From Prosopocoilus inquinatus (taxonomy: Eukaryota; Arthropoda; Insecta; Coleoptera; Lucanidae): a stretch of DNA of 64,000 bases. Of the stretch, positions 47,067-58,809 are shown in pieces. Made by a program: the position numbers and the translations under genes. Location of the stretch: contig CM069870.1 in NCBI GenBank assembly GCA_036172665.1, positions 63,984,212 through 64,048,211 on the forward strand, written 5' to 3'. Each line of letters begins with the position of its first letter. The stretch's first letter is position 1. The notes below the pieces were generated by a model that saw nothing but the letters and a program-made list of their open reading frames with translations, did not search any database and was not told the origin of the DNA.

Positions 47067-47878
47067 GGGTCTAGGACAATTCGCCATCGCCGATTTGTCG
47101 TCGCCAATTCACCGTCGCCGATTCGTCGTAGATACAATTCACCGCCGGAAAACTCGCCGTCGGTAAATTCGCCGTCAGCGATTAAAGTTTTAAGTCCAGG
47201 TACATATCCAAATCATAATATACCGATAATTATATGTAAATAAAATAAAGAGGTTAACATAATTAATGGAAAATAAAATAATTTGTTATTAATTAAATGT
47301 GATACATAGATAAAGAAACAGATAAAAAAATTTGGTCTTCCAGGAAGTATTTCTTCAGGGTGTTCGTAAAATCCCTCCAATTCATCTTTTTTATATTTTC
47401 AGATTCTGCTCAAAATCATATTGATTTTCATATCAATCAAAATCACTACACATCAAAAGTCGACTGCTTTCAAAATATTGATTCATGAAAGCTCGTCATT
47501 TAAAATTATAAATTGAAAAAGGGGTTCCATTAAAAAACAAAATAGATTATGATTATGTGTACGTACAGCACCAATTTGTTCGTAATTTTGTGTCTTACGG
47601 TGGTCGCACTGTAATTAGGAATTTATTTTAAATTGAAATAGAAAAACAATAGTAAAGTACATTTTAATTTACTTGAAACGTACTGAAATTATAGTTATTT
47701 TCTTCAATTCGTAGGTATAACTTGGATATTATCTAAAATGGTCAGAAAGTGTTTTATCAAGCTAAATAAAGCAGTAACATGGGACGGCGAATTGGGTGGA
47801 CGGTAAATTGGATCGACGACGAATTGGCGACGGTGAATCGGCGACGGCGAGTTGGCGACGGCGAATCGTCCCATCCCC
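47067..47878 (-). mobile_element. Foldback element with repeat-built TIRs, copy B
   Basis: An 812-bp copy in reverse orientation to copy A, flanked by its own perfect 9-bp duplication GTTGTGTTG (47058-47066 and 47879-47887). TIR structure and interior match copy A closely. Small indels explain the 30-bp length difference. Independent target duplications show that both copies inserted separately rather than by segmental duplication. Confidence 0.9.
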
Positions 47879-47887
47879 GTTGTGTTG

Positions 47888-48575
47888 TACTTATGTTGAA
47901 TAGCATATGTTGTCGAGACAGTATTAAGAAACATTGCAAATGGAAGTTGAAAAATAACTTCATTTGCTTCTGGCTACTTTTTCAAATAAATCTCTAATTT
48001 GCATAAGCACGCATTTGCTACTTAATTATAAATTTATGTTCTTAATAGCTAGATATTTATAACGTGTGATATACCGTTATACAGAGAATCTTTTTCAGTT
48101 TTAGAATACACTTTACACAATTTTAAATTTTGAATCTGAATACATCTGACGCATTTGATGCTCAATTGTTTTTTCGACTAAGGTAGATAATAGAAAATTA
48201 AATGTAGAAAAACTTTCTTTCTATAACGTTTTGCAGTATCTTAAAGAATATCCGAGATATCTGCTGAGGCAGCTAAAATCAAACAGACTGCGTACATTAT
48301 TGGTACGTTAATTAATCGATTCACTCACTCGATCGCTCCGGACCGTCTGTAGACGTCGTACAAGTACGAGTTAGCTGCCTAAATAAGTGGAGGTCAAAGG
48401 TGATTGTTCTCTACGTAGACAGGGTCCAAGTTCCTAAATGTTGAGTCATGAAAAGGCAGCAGATTACCACTTGCCCAAACTTAACACCATGAGATGTTTC
48501 TTTTTTATTTAATTAAATAACCTTGACTCTTTTTAATAATGCGATTTTTACAGGTCTCTAGTTTTATTTATTAAC
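47888..48575. other. AT-rich spacer
   Basis: Nothing is recognised. Confidence 0.45.
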
Positions 48576-48831
48576 ATTATTATTAAGTAATTGAAGTTTG
48601 TTCTTGTCCGATGAAAATATTAAGTACAAAGTTTTTTTAATCTCAAACCGGACAGAAAAATGAAGGGAACACACTCAACGTTTCGCTATAGATTTCAAAT
48701 GTCTCTAATAACATTAGACAAACTTCGAACCATAAATATATATCTTTGCCTTATATTGAACCATTACACAATACATTTAAACACATTTTCAAAAAAACAT
48801 AATTTAATGTTAACCAGTAAATCTGTGAATA

Positions 48832-49219
48832 ATTTAAGTTTATTTTTTCGAATTTAAAAACCGAAATACCGAAATTCAAACAACCTAACGTGGTTTATGA
48901 AATCAAATGTTCAAATTGTAATTCTGTTTATATAGGTGAAACGAGCCAAAATTTAAAAAAACGTTTAGACCAACATAAATATCTTATTCAAAAAAATAAT
49001 CAAAATCATTCAATGCTTGTAGAGCATTCATTAGTAAATAATCATAGTTTTAATTTTGATAATACTGACATTTTGTACAGTGAATCTAATATTTTTAAAA
49101 GACGTTTCATAGAAATGTGTAAAATTAAAATGTCTCCAAATTCTATTAATAAACGTACGGACTTTGAAAATTTAAATGACATATTTTGCAGTTTTCTAGA
49201 CTCTTTAAACAGGATGTAG
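48832..49219 (+). pseudogene. PLE GIY-YIG endonuclease, C-terminal fragment
   Basis: Open from just after an in-frame TAA (about 48829) to a stop at 49219, reading IPKFKQPNVVYEIKCSNC and then YIGETSQNLKKRLDQH. VYEI and YIG form the GIY-YIG pair in PLE style, and CSNC is the family's paired-Cys motif. An Arg in KKRL, a downstream Glu (RRFIEMCKI) and a final NKRTD block follow the usual order. There is no ATG that would give a complete protein, and the reverse transcriptase domain is absent. Compared with the PLE at 29-30 kb the domain is clearly diverged (CSNC versus CKNC, GET versus GQT), so this is a different PLE family. Confidence 0.85.
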
Positions 49220-49329
49220 ATCTGTCAATTAATTATATAAAAAAAAATTAGTTTTAATTTAGTTCTCGTTACTTTTCTCTTTATTCCGGACAACTCGTAT
49301 TTTAGTTTAAAATCATGTTACCTTTTCGT

Positions 49330-49364
49330 TTCTCTTGACGACTTGTTTCTCTTGACAACTTGTT
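49330..49364. repeat. 17-bp tandem duplication
   Basis: TTTCTCTTGAC(G/A)ACTTG occurs twice in the 3' region of the PLE. Confidence 0.9.
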
Positions 49365-49383
49365 TATTTACTTTCTTTCACTC

Positions 49384-49430
49384 CTGACGAAGCTATAAAT
49401 CTATAGCGAAACGTTGAGTGTGTTCCCTTC
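49384..49430 (+). ncRNA. Hammerhead-ribozyme-like motif at PLE terminus
   Basis: CTGACGA (49384-49390) is followed by the hairpin GCTATA-AATC-TATAGC and GAAAC (49408-49412). This is the CUGANGA, stem II, GAAA order of a hammerhead core. The base at the expected cleavage position appears to be G, which would impair activity. Function is not established. Confidence 0.45.
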
Positions 49431-49482
49431 ATTTTTCTATCCGGTTTGAGATTAAAAAAACTTTGTACTTATTATTATTAAG

Positions 49483-50138
49483 CATCAAATCAAGGTGATA
49501 TGATTCTTAAGGACAAAATATGATTTTATTGATTTGTATTTACACAATGTGCTTTAAATTGAATTGCAATCGTACTAAATTGTTACTACAAACTTTGCAG
49601 ATCACGTAAAATCACCTAAATTTATTTTCTTTATGCGTGTAAGGAGCACTTCGAATTCTCTTCTCCCGTTTATCCAGCGGTGACACTTTTCAGAGCTTCT
49701 GTGCTTTATATTCTCGTGTAACGGCGGTATTACAACGCTCCGCACAAGTCCCTGTTTTCCCCTTTATTGCCCAGGTATTTGCGTTCCCAAGATAAAACCC
49801 ACGCAAACAACTTTATTCGCTGTTATTTCACAACTTTCCAACCGCTTACAACGTAAACATAATTTAAATGCCCCGGAAACCGCAGCAACGATTTTACGCC
49901 ATCGTGTGAACCGTATAATGGACACGAAAGGCCTGAACAAATGAATCCAAAAAGGTAAATAATTTTGCGTACGGATAAATTTATCGGCATTTGTAAACAC
50001 AGTGGTTAGCTTGAAAAACAAGACACTACAAGTATCGGTAAATATTGTATCGGTAAATTTCACCTTCTATCTTCATTTAATCTTGTATTCCACGTGATTT
50101 ATGACGTACGGAATAAATTTTCTAAGAAGGCACACATA
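49483..50138. other. Spacer
   Basis: An open frame at 49764-50063 on the minus strand has no recognised domain. Confidence 0.4.
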
Positions 50139-51384
50139 CGTGGGCTGCTGGAAGATTTTCTGGAATCTAGTAGTTCTAGAATTGTTAGCGTTTATCAACT
50201 GTCATATTTGAAAAATTTTACGTTTTTCGCCTATAATTCTATTGACAGTTCCTATCTAAGTGAACTAGCTTTGTTTGTACAGCATTTGAGAAAAAGTAAT
50301 TTTGTGTAAACATGGAAATCTCGCGTGAAAATTTTCGTGCCATGATTTTTTACGATTTCAAATGTGGTCTAACGCCGAAACAATCCCTCGATCGGCTTCA
50401 TTTGGCTTTTGGAGATGAAGCACCATCAAAGAGCAGTGTTTATAATTGGTTTGCCGAATTTTAGCGTAGACGTACCTCTCTCAGTGACGAATTTCGTGAA
50501 GGTCGTCCATCAACATCTGTTGTTGCCACTAATGTAGTTGCTGTGGGTGAAATGCTTGAGCAAGATCGACATGTGACATATCGTGAGATTCAAGCTTCCT
50601 TACGTATTGACATGAAAGCAATACACCAGATTTTGCATGATCATTTGAACGTACGAAAGCTTTGCAGTCGTTGGATCCCACACAATTTAACAGGAGCGCA
50701 AAAGCAGGGTCGTGTCAAATGGTGCGAAGAAATGCTCAAAAAATTCAATGGAGGCCGTTCAAATTTAGTTTATAACATCGCTACTGGTGACGAAACGTGG
50801 ATCTATTCGTACGAGCCAGAAAGTAAACAACAATCTACCGTTTGGGTATTTCAAAATGAACCAAAACCAACAAAAGTTGTCCGTTCACGCAGTGTTGCGA
50901 AGCAAATGATTGCTTGTTTCTTTGGTTTAAGTGGACATGTAGCAACCGTGGCTTTAGAGGATCGAAAAACCGTGAATGCTGATTGATATACTACAATTTG
51001 TTTGCCGGAAGTCATCGATCAAATAAGAAGAAACAATCGAAACCCATCATGACAACACCAGCTCTCACTCAGTCCGTCAAACAGTTGATTTTTTGTCCAA
51101 CAAAAATGTTGAATTAATGACTCATTGTCCATATTCACCTGATTTATCACCTAATGATTTCTTTTTGTTCCCAATTATCAAAAATAAAATGCGTGGTGCG
51201 CGATTTTCGTCGGCTGAAGCAGCGGTTGAAACATTCCGGACACTGGTTTCTGAGGTACCATCTTTAGAGTGGAAAACGCGCTTTAGAAATTGGTTCGAGC
51301 GTATGCAAAAGTGTATTGACATCAAAGGCGAATACTTCGAAAAACAATACCGTTTACCGAATTTCATATGCGTTTTTTCATACG
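50139..51384 (+). mobile_element. mariner element, copy 2, 3' end truncated
   Basis: The 5' TIR (CGTGGGCTGCTGGAAGATTT) starts at 50139 after a TA. The 3' end follows copies 1 and 3 only to the TTTTTTCATA block (about 51382) and then becomes unrelated, so the 3' TIR is missing and the copy is immobile. Confidence 0.9.
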
Positions 51385-51413
51385 TAATCGCCATAAATTT
51401 TATAGTACGTTAG
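50312..51413 (+). pseudogene. mariner transposase, copy 2, multiple lesions
   Basis: The same frame as copy 1 starts at the ATG at 50312. Lesions: TAG at 50462-50464 (CAG in copy 3), TGA at 50984-50986 replacing the Trp codon after VNAD, and a 14-bp deletion near 51039-51044 that removes the residues before HHDN and shifts the frame. Three bases are also lost at the natural stop, so the shifted frame runs on to 51413. TGDETW and YSPDLSPNDFF remain legible. The Trp-to-stop change and the 14-bp deletion are shared with copy 3. Confidence 0.95.
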
Positions 51414-53239
51414 TTAGTTTTTAGGTTATAGCCAACATTGTTATGACGTAATTAATCCACATTGTAAGTACCTACTGGTAAAAATAAAAACGAAAACTAT
51501 TAAGATTATCAGAGTTTTATAGCAGCATACCAATGCATAGATAAACATTGAAAAGTGTTGCCAATCTAAAAAATAAAACAGGTCAGACAATGATCGGTAG
51601 ATAGCACAAGAGTCAGTGTTGCCAGATATAATATAATAATTATCAAATTCGTAACCAAAGTCTTTTTTGTGTAAGGTCAGTACACAGCGGACTGTGGTGG
51701 CATACCTTCTATTCAAGGACAAAGAAAATGAAAGTTCCTTATTGACGTCACGCTTGATTTGTTAATTGTCAACCTTGCATTTAGGTTCTACGCGTCAAGC
51801 TGCTTTCGCAAAAAACACAGTAACCAAAGAAAACGATGAACGACGAAGTGCAAAGAAAAATATGAACAAAAAACATAAGACGGAATAAACAGACATCAAG
51901 ACTGACATGAAAACAAAAGAAGAATACTAAATACAAATACTTACACAGTTCGACAATAAAAAACTGAAATTCGCAAAATGGAAACTCGAAAAAATGAAAA
52001 AAATAAAATGGAAACAACAACGGCACAAAGATCGACGCTTCTGAAGCGGAGTGTAAGAAAGTTCAGTCGTCAACAAAAAATGAACAAACAGAGAAAGAAA
52101 CTGCATGAACTTTTAACAATACGTTAATTCCTTGTCGCTTACCGAAATCTGGTGGCAAGATGCGCTGAAGAGTCAATCAGCTGTCCCGAGCTAGTTTCTG
52201 AAGAAGAAGAAAGGTGGGTATAACAATAAAGGTGCCAGGGAGTTACCCCAGGTGATATGCGCACCATAGAACCGACTTCCAATAATCTACAGCGTGTGCT
52301 CATAACCGAAAAGTACCAGGAGATACCTTAACTCTCGAACGTTCAAGATAATCTGTCGACGCAGCAAAACACCGAAACGTACTTAAAATTAAATTTATTT
52401 AAGCACAATAAATCGTAATGCAGCAACAGGAAACACAATAGCCTGAGGGGCCTAAATAATCATAATATAACAATAAATAATGAAATAGAGTCAGTACGGA
52501 CCTTACCTTACGGAACTGTGAAACGGTAATTCAGTTTCCTTAAACTATCCTTGGTTTATACACACGAGGGAACGATACTAATGCACACAAACATGTGCAG
52601 AAACTATTTACGTACACAATTAAATTACGTCAGTTATATTCTAATTCCAATTAAGCGATAAAGCGGTGTTGACGGTCGCTGTCAGTTGTCAGCAGGGTGA
52701 AACATTCTTTCGTGAATGAGTCGAATCTCGTTCAGTAATCGAGCATTCTTATCGTATCGCAATGATCTTCGAGTCAGGCGTCGTATTGGCAACCTCAAAG
52801 AAAATGGAGCTGCAACTAAAAGCGGATTCCTCTCTGATTCTAATGCATCTACGGTTTATCCTGGTTTGCTCAAAAGCAAATCATTAGCATGCTGAACGGT
52901 AAAATGTAAGCCGAAGCGAGAAAATGATGTTGCCGGAAACTGAATTATATCAGCCAAAAATGGTTAGCCAATCCTTGCACAGATGCGATGAACATTATGC
53001 CAATGAAAGCCTTGATTTCAAAAGGCGTCACTTCCGGGACGCAATGTTTTACTGCCTTACTAAACCAAGCACATAACACACACGTTGCCGAAATGTAACA
53101 AGGAATTAATCCGTAACAGTAACACGAAAAATTAATGCTATAAAAATAAACAAGAAAAAGGAATTAAGTAGTTAATATACTTAAATATACTTAATTGAAG
53201 TAGTTAATATACTTTATTGAATTTGAAAAGCTGTGTAAT
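51385..53239. other. Long spacer
   Basis: No gene is recognised. GTGTTGCCA motifs lie at about 51545 and 51614. The part from 51800 to 52060 is A-rich. Confidence 0.45.
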
Positions 53240-54515
53240 GATTTTTTATTTGTTATTTTGTATTTACAAAAAGAAAGAGAAAAGAAAAACAAACGAAAGT
53301 TTGATTCATTCGGAAATCAAAAGCTTTCAGTGCATCGGAAAGTGACTTGAAAAAAAAATAAATAAAAAAAATAATGAAATACAAAAAAAATTAAACTGGG
53401 ATTTTCAAAAACTTTGACCCCGAACTTGCCGATTCTAAATTTTTTAATTTTAATTTTTTTTTTTGCTTACAAAAAGAAACAAAAAAAAATGAAACCAAAA
53501 CACCAAAAACCAAACAGATTCTTCAAGGGCTTGCGAGAGAGCATTTGTTTGTAAACGTTAAGAAGTAACAAAAAAAAATAATGGAGGACAAAGAAAGAAA
53601 TAAAATTAAGAAACTCAAAGAAACAAATGAAAGCTTCATTTTCAAAAAAACCACTCCAGAAAGCGTGGATTTACAAAAAAGAAAAATAAATAAACCATAG
53701 GGCGACGAAATGATTAAAATACAAGAATAGAAGAAGGACATTTTTTGCCTACAAAATCCAACAAAAGTAATCATATGTAAAGAAACAATAGAAAGCGTAA
53801 TTTGATTTTTGAAAACACAACAATTTTTTGCTTACAGAAAAAAAAATAAAAAGTACTCCTAATTAAATGTAAACAAATAACAAATTTTAAAAAAAAGCTT
53901 CGCCGATTCTTCATTTGATGTTTATTTATTTATTTATTTATTGCTTATAAAAAGAAACAAATGAAAGCATGGTTTGTTTGTTTATCAAAGGAAATTTTTT
54001 TTTTCATACAGCAAACGATAATGAAATGCAAAGAAAAACAAATAAATGTTTATTTCTCAATGCTGGAAATCGTAAATTCTAAATTTTTTTGCTTACAAAA
54101 GAATGCAAAAAAGTAAAGAAACACAAAAGAACAAATGAATTTATTCCTTTGTATTTCTTTCAAAAAATGCAAAAGAAAATATGTTTTAATAAATTCAGCT
54201 TTCAATAATTTTATTTTTTTAGATTTCCCATTGAAAAGCAAATATATTTCTTACTTACAAAAAGAAACATAAACAGTGAAATACTGATTGAAAGCGTTGA
54301 ATGATTTTTAAAAACTTCACACGCCAAAAATAATCGATTATTTTTCTTACTGAAAAAAAAAAACAAACAAAAATAATAAAATGCAAAGTAATAAATGAAA
54401 GTTCGATTTCTAAAAGCTTTGGCGTATTTTTCATTTACTATTTTTTTTTTGCTTACAGAAAGAAACAAAAATAATGAAATGCAAAGAAAGAGAAAAGAAA
54501 GGCTGTGCTTATTGA
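53240..54515. repeat. A-rich degenerate satellite-like array
   Basis: Phrases TTTTTTGCTTACA, AAAAAGAAACAAA, AATGAAATGCAAAGAAA and AAATGAAAG recur in the same order about every 110-140 bp, roughly nine or ten times. They are best preserved at 54430-54500. Unit boundaries are blurred by indels. Minus-strand open frames (53523-53774, 54211-54522) are Phe-rich shadows. Confidence 0.7.
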
Positions 54516-55983
54516 TGCTCACGGACTTCCCTTCGTAAAGCGACGGTTATGTTTAGCTTCAAAAAGAAAGAAAAAGAGATAAGAATAATGAAAGGTAAAA
54601 ATTTAAACTTTATAAGTATTTTTTTTGTAAACCTCGAACCCGATATTATCAATTTGTCATTTGTTTTGAGCTCCTTGTTTTGCTTTCAAAAAGAAAAAAT
54701 CCCGTCTCTTGTCGAAAATCATAGATTTTTCATTTGTTCTCATTTGTGATTTGTTTCTTGATATTTAAACCAATTTCCTGACCGAATAGGAACCGACGAT
54801 CACCTTTGGTTACTTCCTCGTTATTTTGATCCCGTTCTTCATTGTTTCTTTTTTTATTTTCTTTTTATGTAATTAATTTTTACATTGTAATTTCGTCTCC
54901 ATTCATGCGGTTTTTATTTTATTTTTTTAAAAATTTTTATTACGCTGTAATATTTGAGAAAATGTCAGTCAGATTTTTTTATGGAAATTTCTTTCCATGA
55001 GGATTTGAGGTTTAAGACAATCCGTTTTTCATGTTCATCACTGTACATCTTAGGCCCAGATCTTACCATCTACTGGTTAATTTATCTGCCGGTTAGTATC
55101 TCAGAAAACAGTTATCGCCAGATAACGTCAGATAAGTTTCTCAAGATTTCGTAAGATCGGCCTTATACTCACGAACAGAAAATTATTGAATGTGAAATTG
55201 TGAGTTTGTGTTACTGCAATGTAATGTAACAACCGCACTGTTACAAAAATACTTTCAGCTAAATTACACGAAACGGAAATTTTTGTCGTACGCTGTTTAT
55301 ATATCCTAAATTAAATGTCAGAGTGGACGCGACGTGCCAAAAATGTCATCCGCATTTAAAATTCAAATCTGAAATCTGGGATCAGTCTTCCCACCCAAAA
55401 GTTTTCGTGGGCGTTAAAGAACGAAGAAATTTCTCGCCGTAATCAACGCCGAAATTGCATCAGATCGCGAACAAAAATAGACGGCGAGAATCATCAATCC
55501 TTCCTTCCATTTTGATGAACCTCTTCGTTCGGATGCAACCGCAAATGTTTGCGAGATCAATTTGCAATCAACGACCTGGATGTATATTCTGCCTTGGTCA
55601 TCACCTCATCACTGATGATAACAAGATCGAGAAAATTGGTATTATGCATCGGATATGACTAACATATTTTCTTTGCGGTGTCGTCTTATAAATTTAAATT
55701 TTTTTTAGTTATTATGTATATTGAAAATATTTTTTATTAATTGCGTTGTTTTAAAAATATTATATTTTCACTTTCATAGAAACGCTGTATCTGTGCGGTG
55801 TAAATCAAAAACTGATAGCCAAGAGAAAGGAGAAATCAGAGAAATTGAAAGTAATCTTTAATGATTATTCTCTTCAACGATACCGTTCAACCGGAGTACT
55901 CGTCCTAACCAGAGGGGTTGAGGGAGTTCTCGAGGTAGTAAGCCTTTCGTTCCACAGATCAGGACACGTAACATCTTACCTGA
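54516..55983. other. Spacer
   Basis: T-rich to 54950, then sequence without recognisable genes. Confidence 0.45.
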
Positions 55984-58772
55984 AATTCAATTTCTCAGTG
56001 CATGTTACATTCGGATAAAATTTTCTGTAGTGGAGATTTTAATATAGATTTTTGCAATTCTACTGATCCTAAAACAATGTATTTTTCAAATTTTTTAGAA
56101 TCTCTAAATCTTATTCAGGTTATAAATGAACCTACTCGATTAACTGTTTCGAAGCTATCGTTGATTGACTTGTTTATTATCTCTGGTGATGACCTGATTG
56201 AAAATTCCGGTGTTATTTCCTGTTCACTGTCGGATCATGACTGTATTTTTTGCAACATAATAGTTATACCAAGCAAACTGAATCCAGTAAGTTACTTGTG
56301 TCGTAATTTTTCGAACATCAACTTAACCGATTTTGATAGAGATCTACATTTGTTACCGTTACATTTGATGTTTGGGATTGCAGACATAGGAAAGAAAGTT
56401 GATTTTTTGAATAATTGTATTGCAGAGTTATTTAACGTACATGCACCATTAAAACTATGCAAATTCAATAAGCCATATACGCCATGGCTAACAGACAACC
56501 TGAAGCTTCTCATGACTCTGAGGGATAGGGCAAAGGCTAAGTTTAGAAAAACAAAGCTTCCACGACATTGGAATTATTATAAGTCTCTTAGGAATCTTAC
56601 TACATTTACGTTCAAGAAGGAGCGCAAAGCTTACTTTGAATTTATATCTAAATATTCCAACAGCAAAAGTTTATGGAAGGAGCTTAATCGCATAAGCGCA
56701 AAGCGCAATAAAGTGTCATTGATACCGGATCACCTAAAGAATGCAGATTCAATCAATGATTTTTATGTAAATAGTATTTCCAATACCAACCTGCAACATA
56801 ACGCGAGCCGGTACAAAGACACAAAGAAATATCCTAATATTAGTTTTAATTTTAATATCGTAGACTCTCCAACTATAACAAAGATATTAAATGACTTCAA
56901 ATCTAATGCTGCTGGTAGTGATGGAATTGACGTTAAAATGATAAAGCTTTGTTCTCCTTATATTATTCCCTTTATTACTCACATAATCAACTCTTGCATT
57001 ATTGAGAACACCTTCCCCTTGCCTTGGAAACAAGCTATAGTGCGACCTCTGCCTAAGGTTAAATCTCCTATGCAGTATAAAGATCTACGACCAATAAGCC
57101 TCCTGCCTATTCTCTCAAAAGTGTTCGAAAAAGTTTTGAACAGCCAATTAAGAAGATTTCTCAGTGACAATTCTGTACTGCCAGATGTTCAATCAGGGTT
57201 TCGTGCTGGTTTTAGCTGTACAACCGCTTTACTAAATGTTACCGACGATTTGTTGAGAAATTGTGACCAAGGAAACATCACAGCCCTAATATTACTCGAC
57301 TACAGCAAAGCTTTCGATACTGTTAATCACGATATGCTCATTTCATTACTGTCTTATATTGGTCTCTCGTGTGATGCAGTTACTTTGATACGCAGTTACC
57401 TGTTGGGCTGGACTCAAGCTGTTAAATTAGACGCTTCGACATCAGGTTCACTGCCCGTTACAAGAGGAGTACCTCAGGGTTCGGTACTTGGTCCCACTCT
57501 CTTCTCCATTTACACGTCAACCTTTGTTGATGGTCTTAAGTATTGTACAGCGCAAATGTTTGCAGATGACACGCAGCTATATATCAGTTTTCAATCATCA
57601 AGTTGGCAGCAGACGGTATCAAATATTAATGCTGATTTAAGGTATATAGCGGATATTTCTCGTGAACATTCTCTGATAATAAATCCTGATAAATCTGCAG
57701 TATTACTTTGCGGTAATAATACCATTTGCAATAATTTAATAAATCTTCTTGACATAAAAATCAATGGTACTAAAATTCCAGTAGTTAACAAGGTTCGAAG
57801 TCTTGGACTGATATTAGATAATTCCTTTAGATACAGGGAACATATTACTAAATGTATCAGTAACGCCTATGTCGGTCTGAAGATTTTGTTTCCTCACAGA
57901 GCATACCTAAACGTCGAGTTAAAGAAAAAACTGTGTGAAGCTTTGATTATGTCTCAGTTTACGTTTTGTGCTCCGATATATCATGCTGCTATTGATAAAA
58001 TAACTACTTACCGTATTCAAAAAGTTCAGAACTCCTGTCTGAGGTTTATATACGGGATAAGAAAATTCCAGCATATATCACATAAACTCATCGATGCTGG
58101 GTGGCTAAGCATGTACTATAGGAGAGAATTGCAAACACTATGTCTGTATCACAAAATATTAATGTTTCGTTCTCCTCCTTACTTATATAACAAAATCAGA
58201 TTCCGGTCTGATGTTCATAATATTACGACAAGATTCAGAGGTCTCATTTCACCCCCTAAACATGCCTCTTCACTTTTTGAAAGGTCATTTTCTTACCAGA
58301 TTTATCATAAATATAATGAACTGTCTCCAGAACTCAAATTTTTTTCGCTATCCGTTTTTAAAAGAAAACTTCGTTCTATATTGTTCAGCAGACAATGTGC
58401 TACTTCTTAATAATATGAACCACAATACTCTCAAAGCATTTGTAACGTTTGTACTTTATATATTTACTACTTTCTTTCTTCGCAGAATACCTCTAGGTTT
58501 AGTATTTTTTTTTTTCTAAATTTAGTATTTTTCTAGGTTTGTTATTTTTAGGCATTTTCTGAACTGAACTATTCATTTTGTTTTGTTCACGGTTTAAGTG
58601 GTAGATCAGGATGTAGGGCAACCTACAAACTGAACTTCGCCGTGTGGTTGCAAGCTTTTTTTTACGATTAGCGTTATCTTACCTTTCAAATTTTATATAT
58701 ACTTTTTTTTATGTCGTAAATGAACTTGCAATAAAGAACATTTATTATATTATTATTATTATTATAATTCAA
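55984..58772 (+). mobile_element. 5'-truncated non-LTR retrotransposon with (TTA)n tail
   Basis: The LINE body runs from about 55991 to 58765. It ends in an AATAAA (about 58732) and a (TTA/TAT)n tail, without poly(A). A 7-bp AATTCAA is present at 55984-55990 and 58766-58772, consistent with a target duplication. 5' truncation is the usual result of incomplete target-primed reverse transcription. Confidence 0.85.
56002..58410 (+). CDS. Non-LTR endonuclease-reverse transcriptase, N-terminally truncated
   Basis: An uninterrupted 802-codon frame. Residues 11-14 (GDFN) and 77-80 (SDHD) are the last two conserved blocks of an APE-type endonuclease, so roughly the first half of that domain is missing. 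The reverse transcriptase follows: SNAAGSDGIDVKMIK (301-315), DLRPISLLPILSKVFEK (361-377), then LLDYSKAFDTVNHD (431-444) with the first catalytic Asp. RGVPQGSVLGPTLF (488-501) and FADD (520-523) with the catalytic Asp pair complete the palm. The C-terminal 250 residues resemble the thumb and tail of Jockey/CR1-group proteins. The ATG at 56002 is probably an internal Met. An in-frame stop lies at 55981-55983. Lack of stops over 2.4 kb indicates a young insertion, but a functional protein is unlikely without the endonuclease start and without ORF1. Confidence 0.9.
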   Translation: MLHSDKIFCSGDFNIDFCNSTDPKTMYFSNFLESLNLIQVINEPTRLTVSKLSLIDLFIISGDDLIENSGVISCSLSDHDCIFCNIIVIPSKLNPVSYLCRNFSNINLTDFDRDLHLLPLHLMFGIADIGKKVDFLNNCIAELFNVHAPLKLCKFNKPYTPWLTDNLKLLMTLRDRAKAKFRKTKLPRHWNYYKSLRNLTTFTFKKERKAYFEFISKYSNSKSLWKELNRISAKRNKVSLIPDHLKNADSINDFYVNSISNTNLQHNASRYKDTKKYPNISFNFNIVDSPTITKILNDFKSNAAGSDGIDVKMIKLCSPYIIPFITHIINSCIIENTFPLPWKQAIVRPLPKVKSPMQYKDLRPISLLPILSKVFEKVLNSQLRRFLSDNSVLPDVQSGFRAGFSCTTALLNVTDDLLRNCDQGNITALILLDYSKAFDTVNHDMLISLLSYIGLSCDAVTLIRSYLLGWTQAVKLDASTSGSLPVTRGVPQGSVLGPTLFSIYTSTFVDGLKYCTAQMFADDTQLYISFQSSSWQQTVSNINADLRYIADISREHSLIINPDKSAVLLCGNNTICNNLINLLDIKINGTKIPVVNKVRSLGLILDNSFRYREHITKCISNAYVGLKILFPHRAYLNVELKKKLCEALIMSQFTFCAPIYHAAIDKITTYRIQKVQNSCLRFIYGIRKFQHISHKLIDAGWLSMYYRRELQTLCLYHKILMFRSPPYLYNKIRFRSDVHNITTRFRGLISPPKHASSLFERSFSYQIYHKYNELSPELKFFSLSVFKRKLRSILFSRQCATS

Positions 58773-58809
58773 ACAGGGGGGAGGAGATAGATTCTGGCCC
58801 GTCGTACTA

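Larger units (their letters stand above)
48576..49482 (+). mobile_element. Penelope-like element, internally deleted, with 34-bp extension
   Basis: A 12-bp duplication ATTATTATTAAG lies at 48576-48587 and 49471-49482. Inside it, the left end is a 34-bp extension (48588-48621) followed by an inverted arm (48622-48694). That arm is the reverse complement of the right end (about 49393-49470). Between them are the C-terminal GIY-YIG coding part and a 3' region with a hammerhead-like motif. Terminal inverted repeats, a one-sided extension of about 34 bp and a 12-bp target duplication are hallmarks described for Penelope. Nearly all of the reverse transcriptase is missing. Confidence 0.85.

Noticed and set aside
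50094..50309. Separate upstream gene before mariner copy 2
   Set aside because: It is the 5' untranslated part of mariner, present in the same form in copies 1 and 3.
53523..54522. Minus-strand hydrophobic open frames
   Set aside because: Composition shadows of an A-rich degenerate array with no conservation of frame between units.
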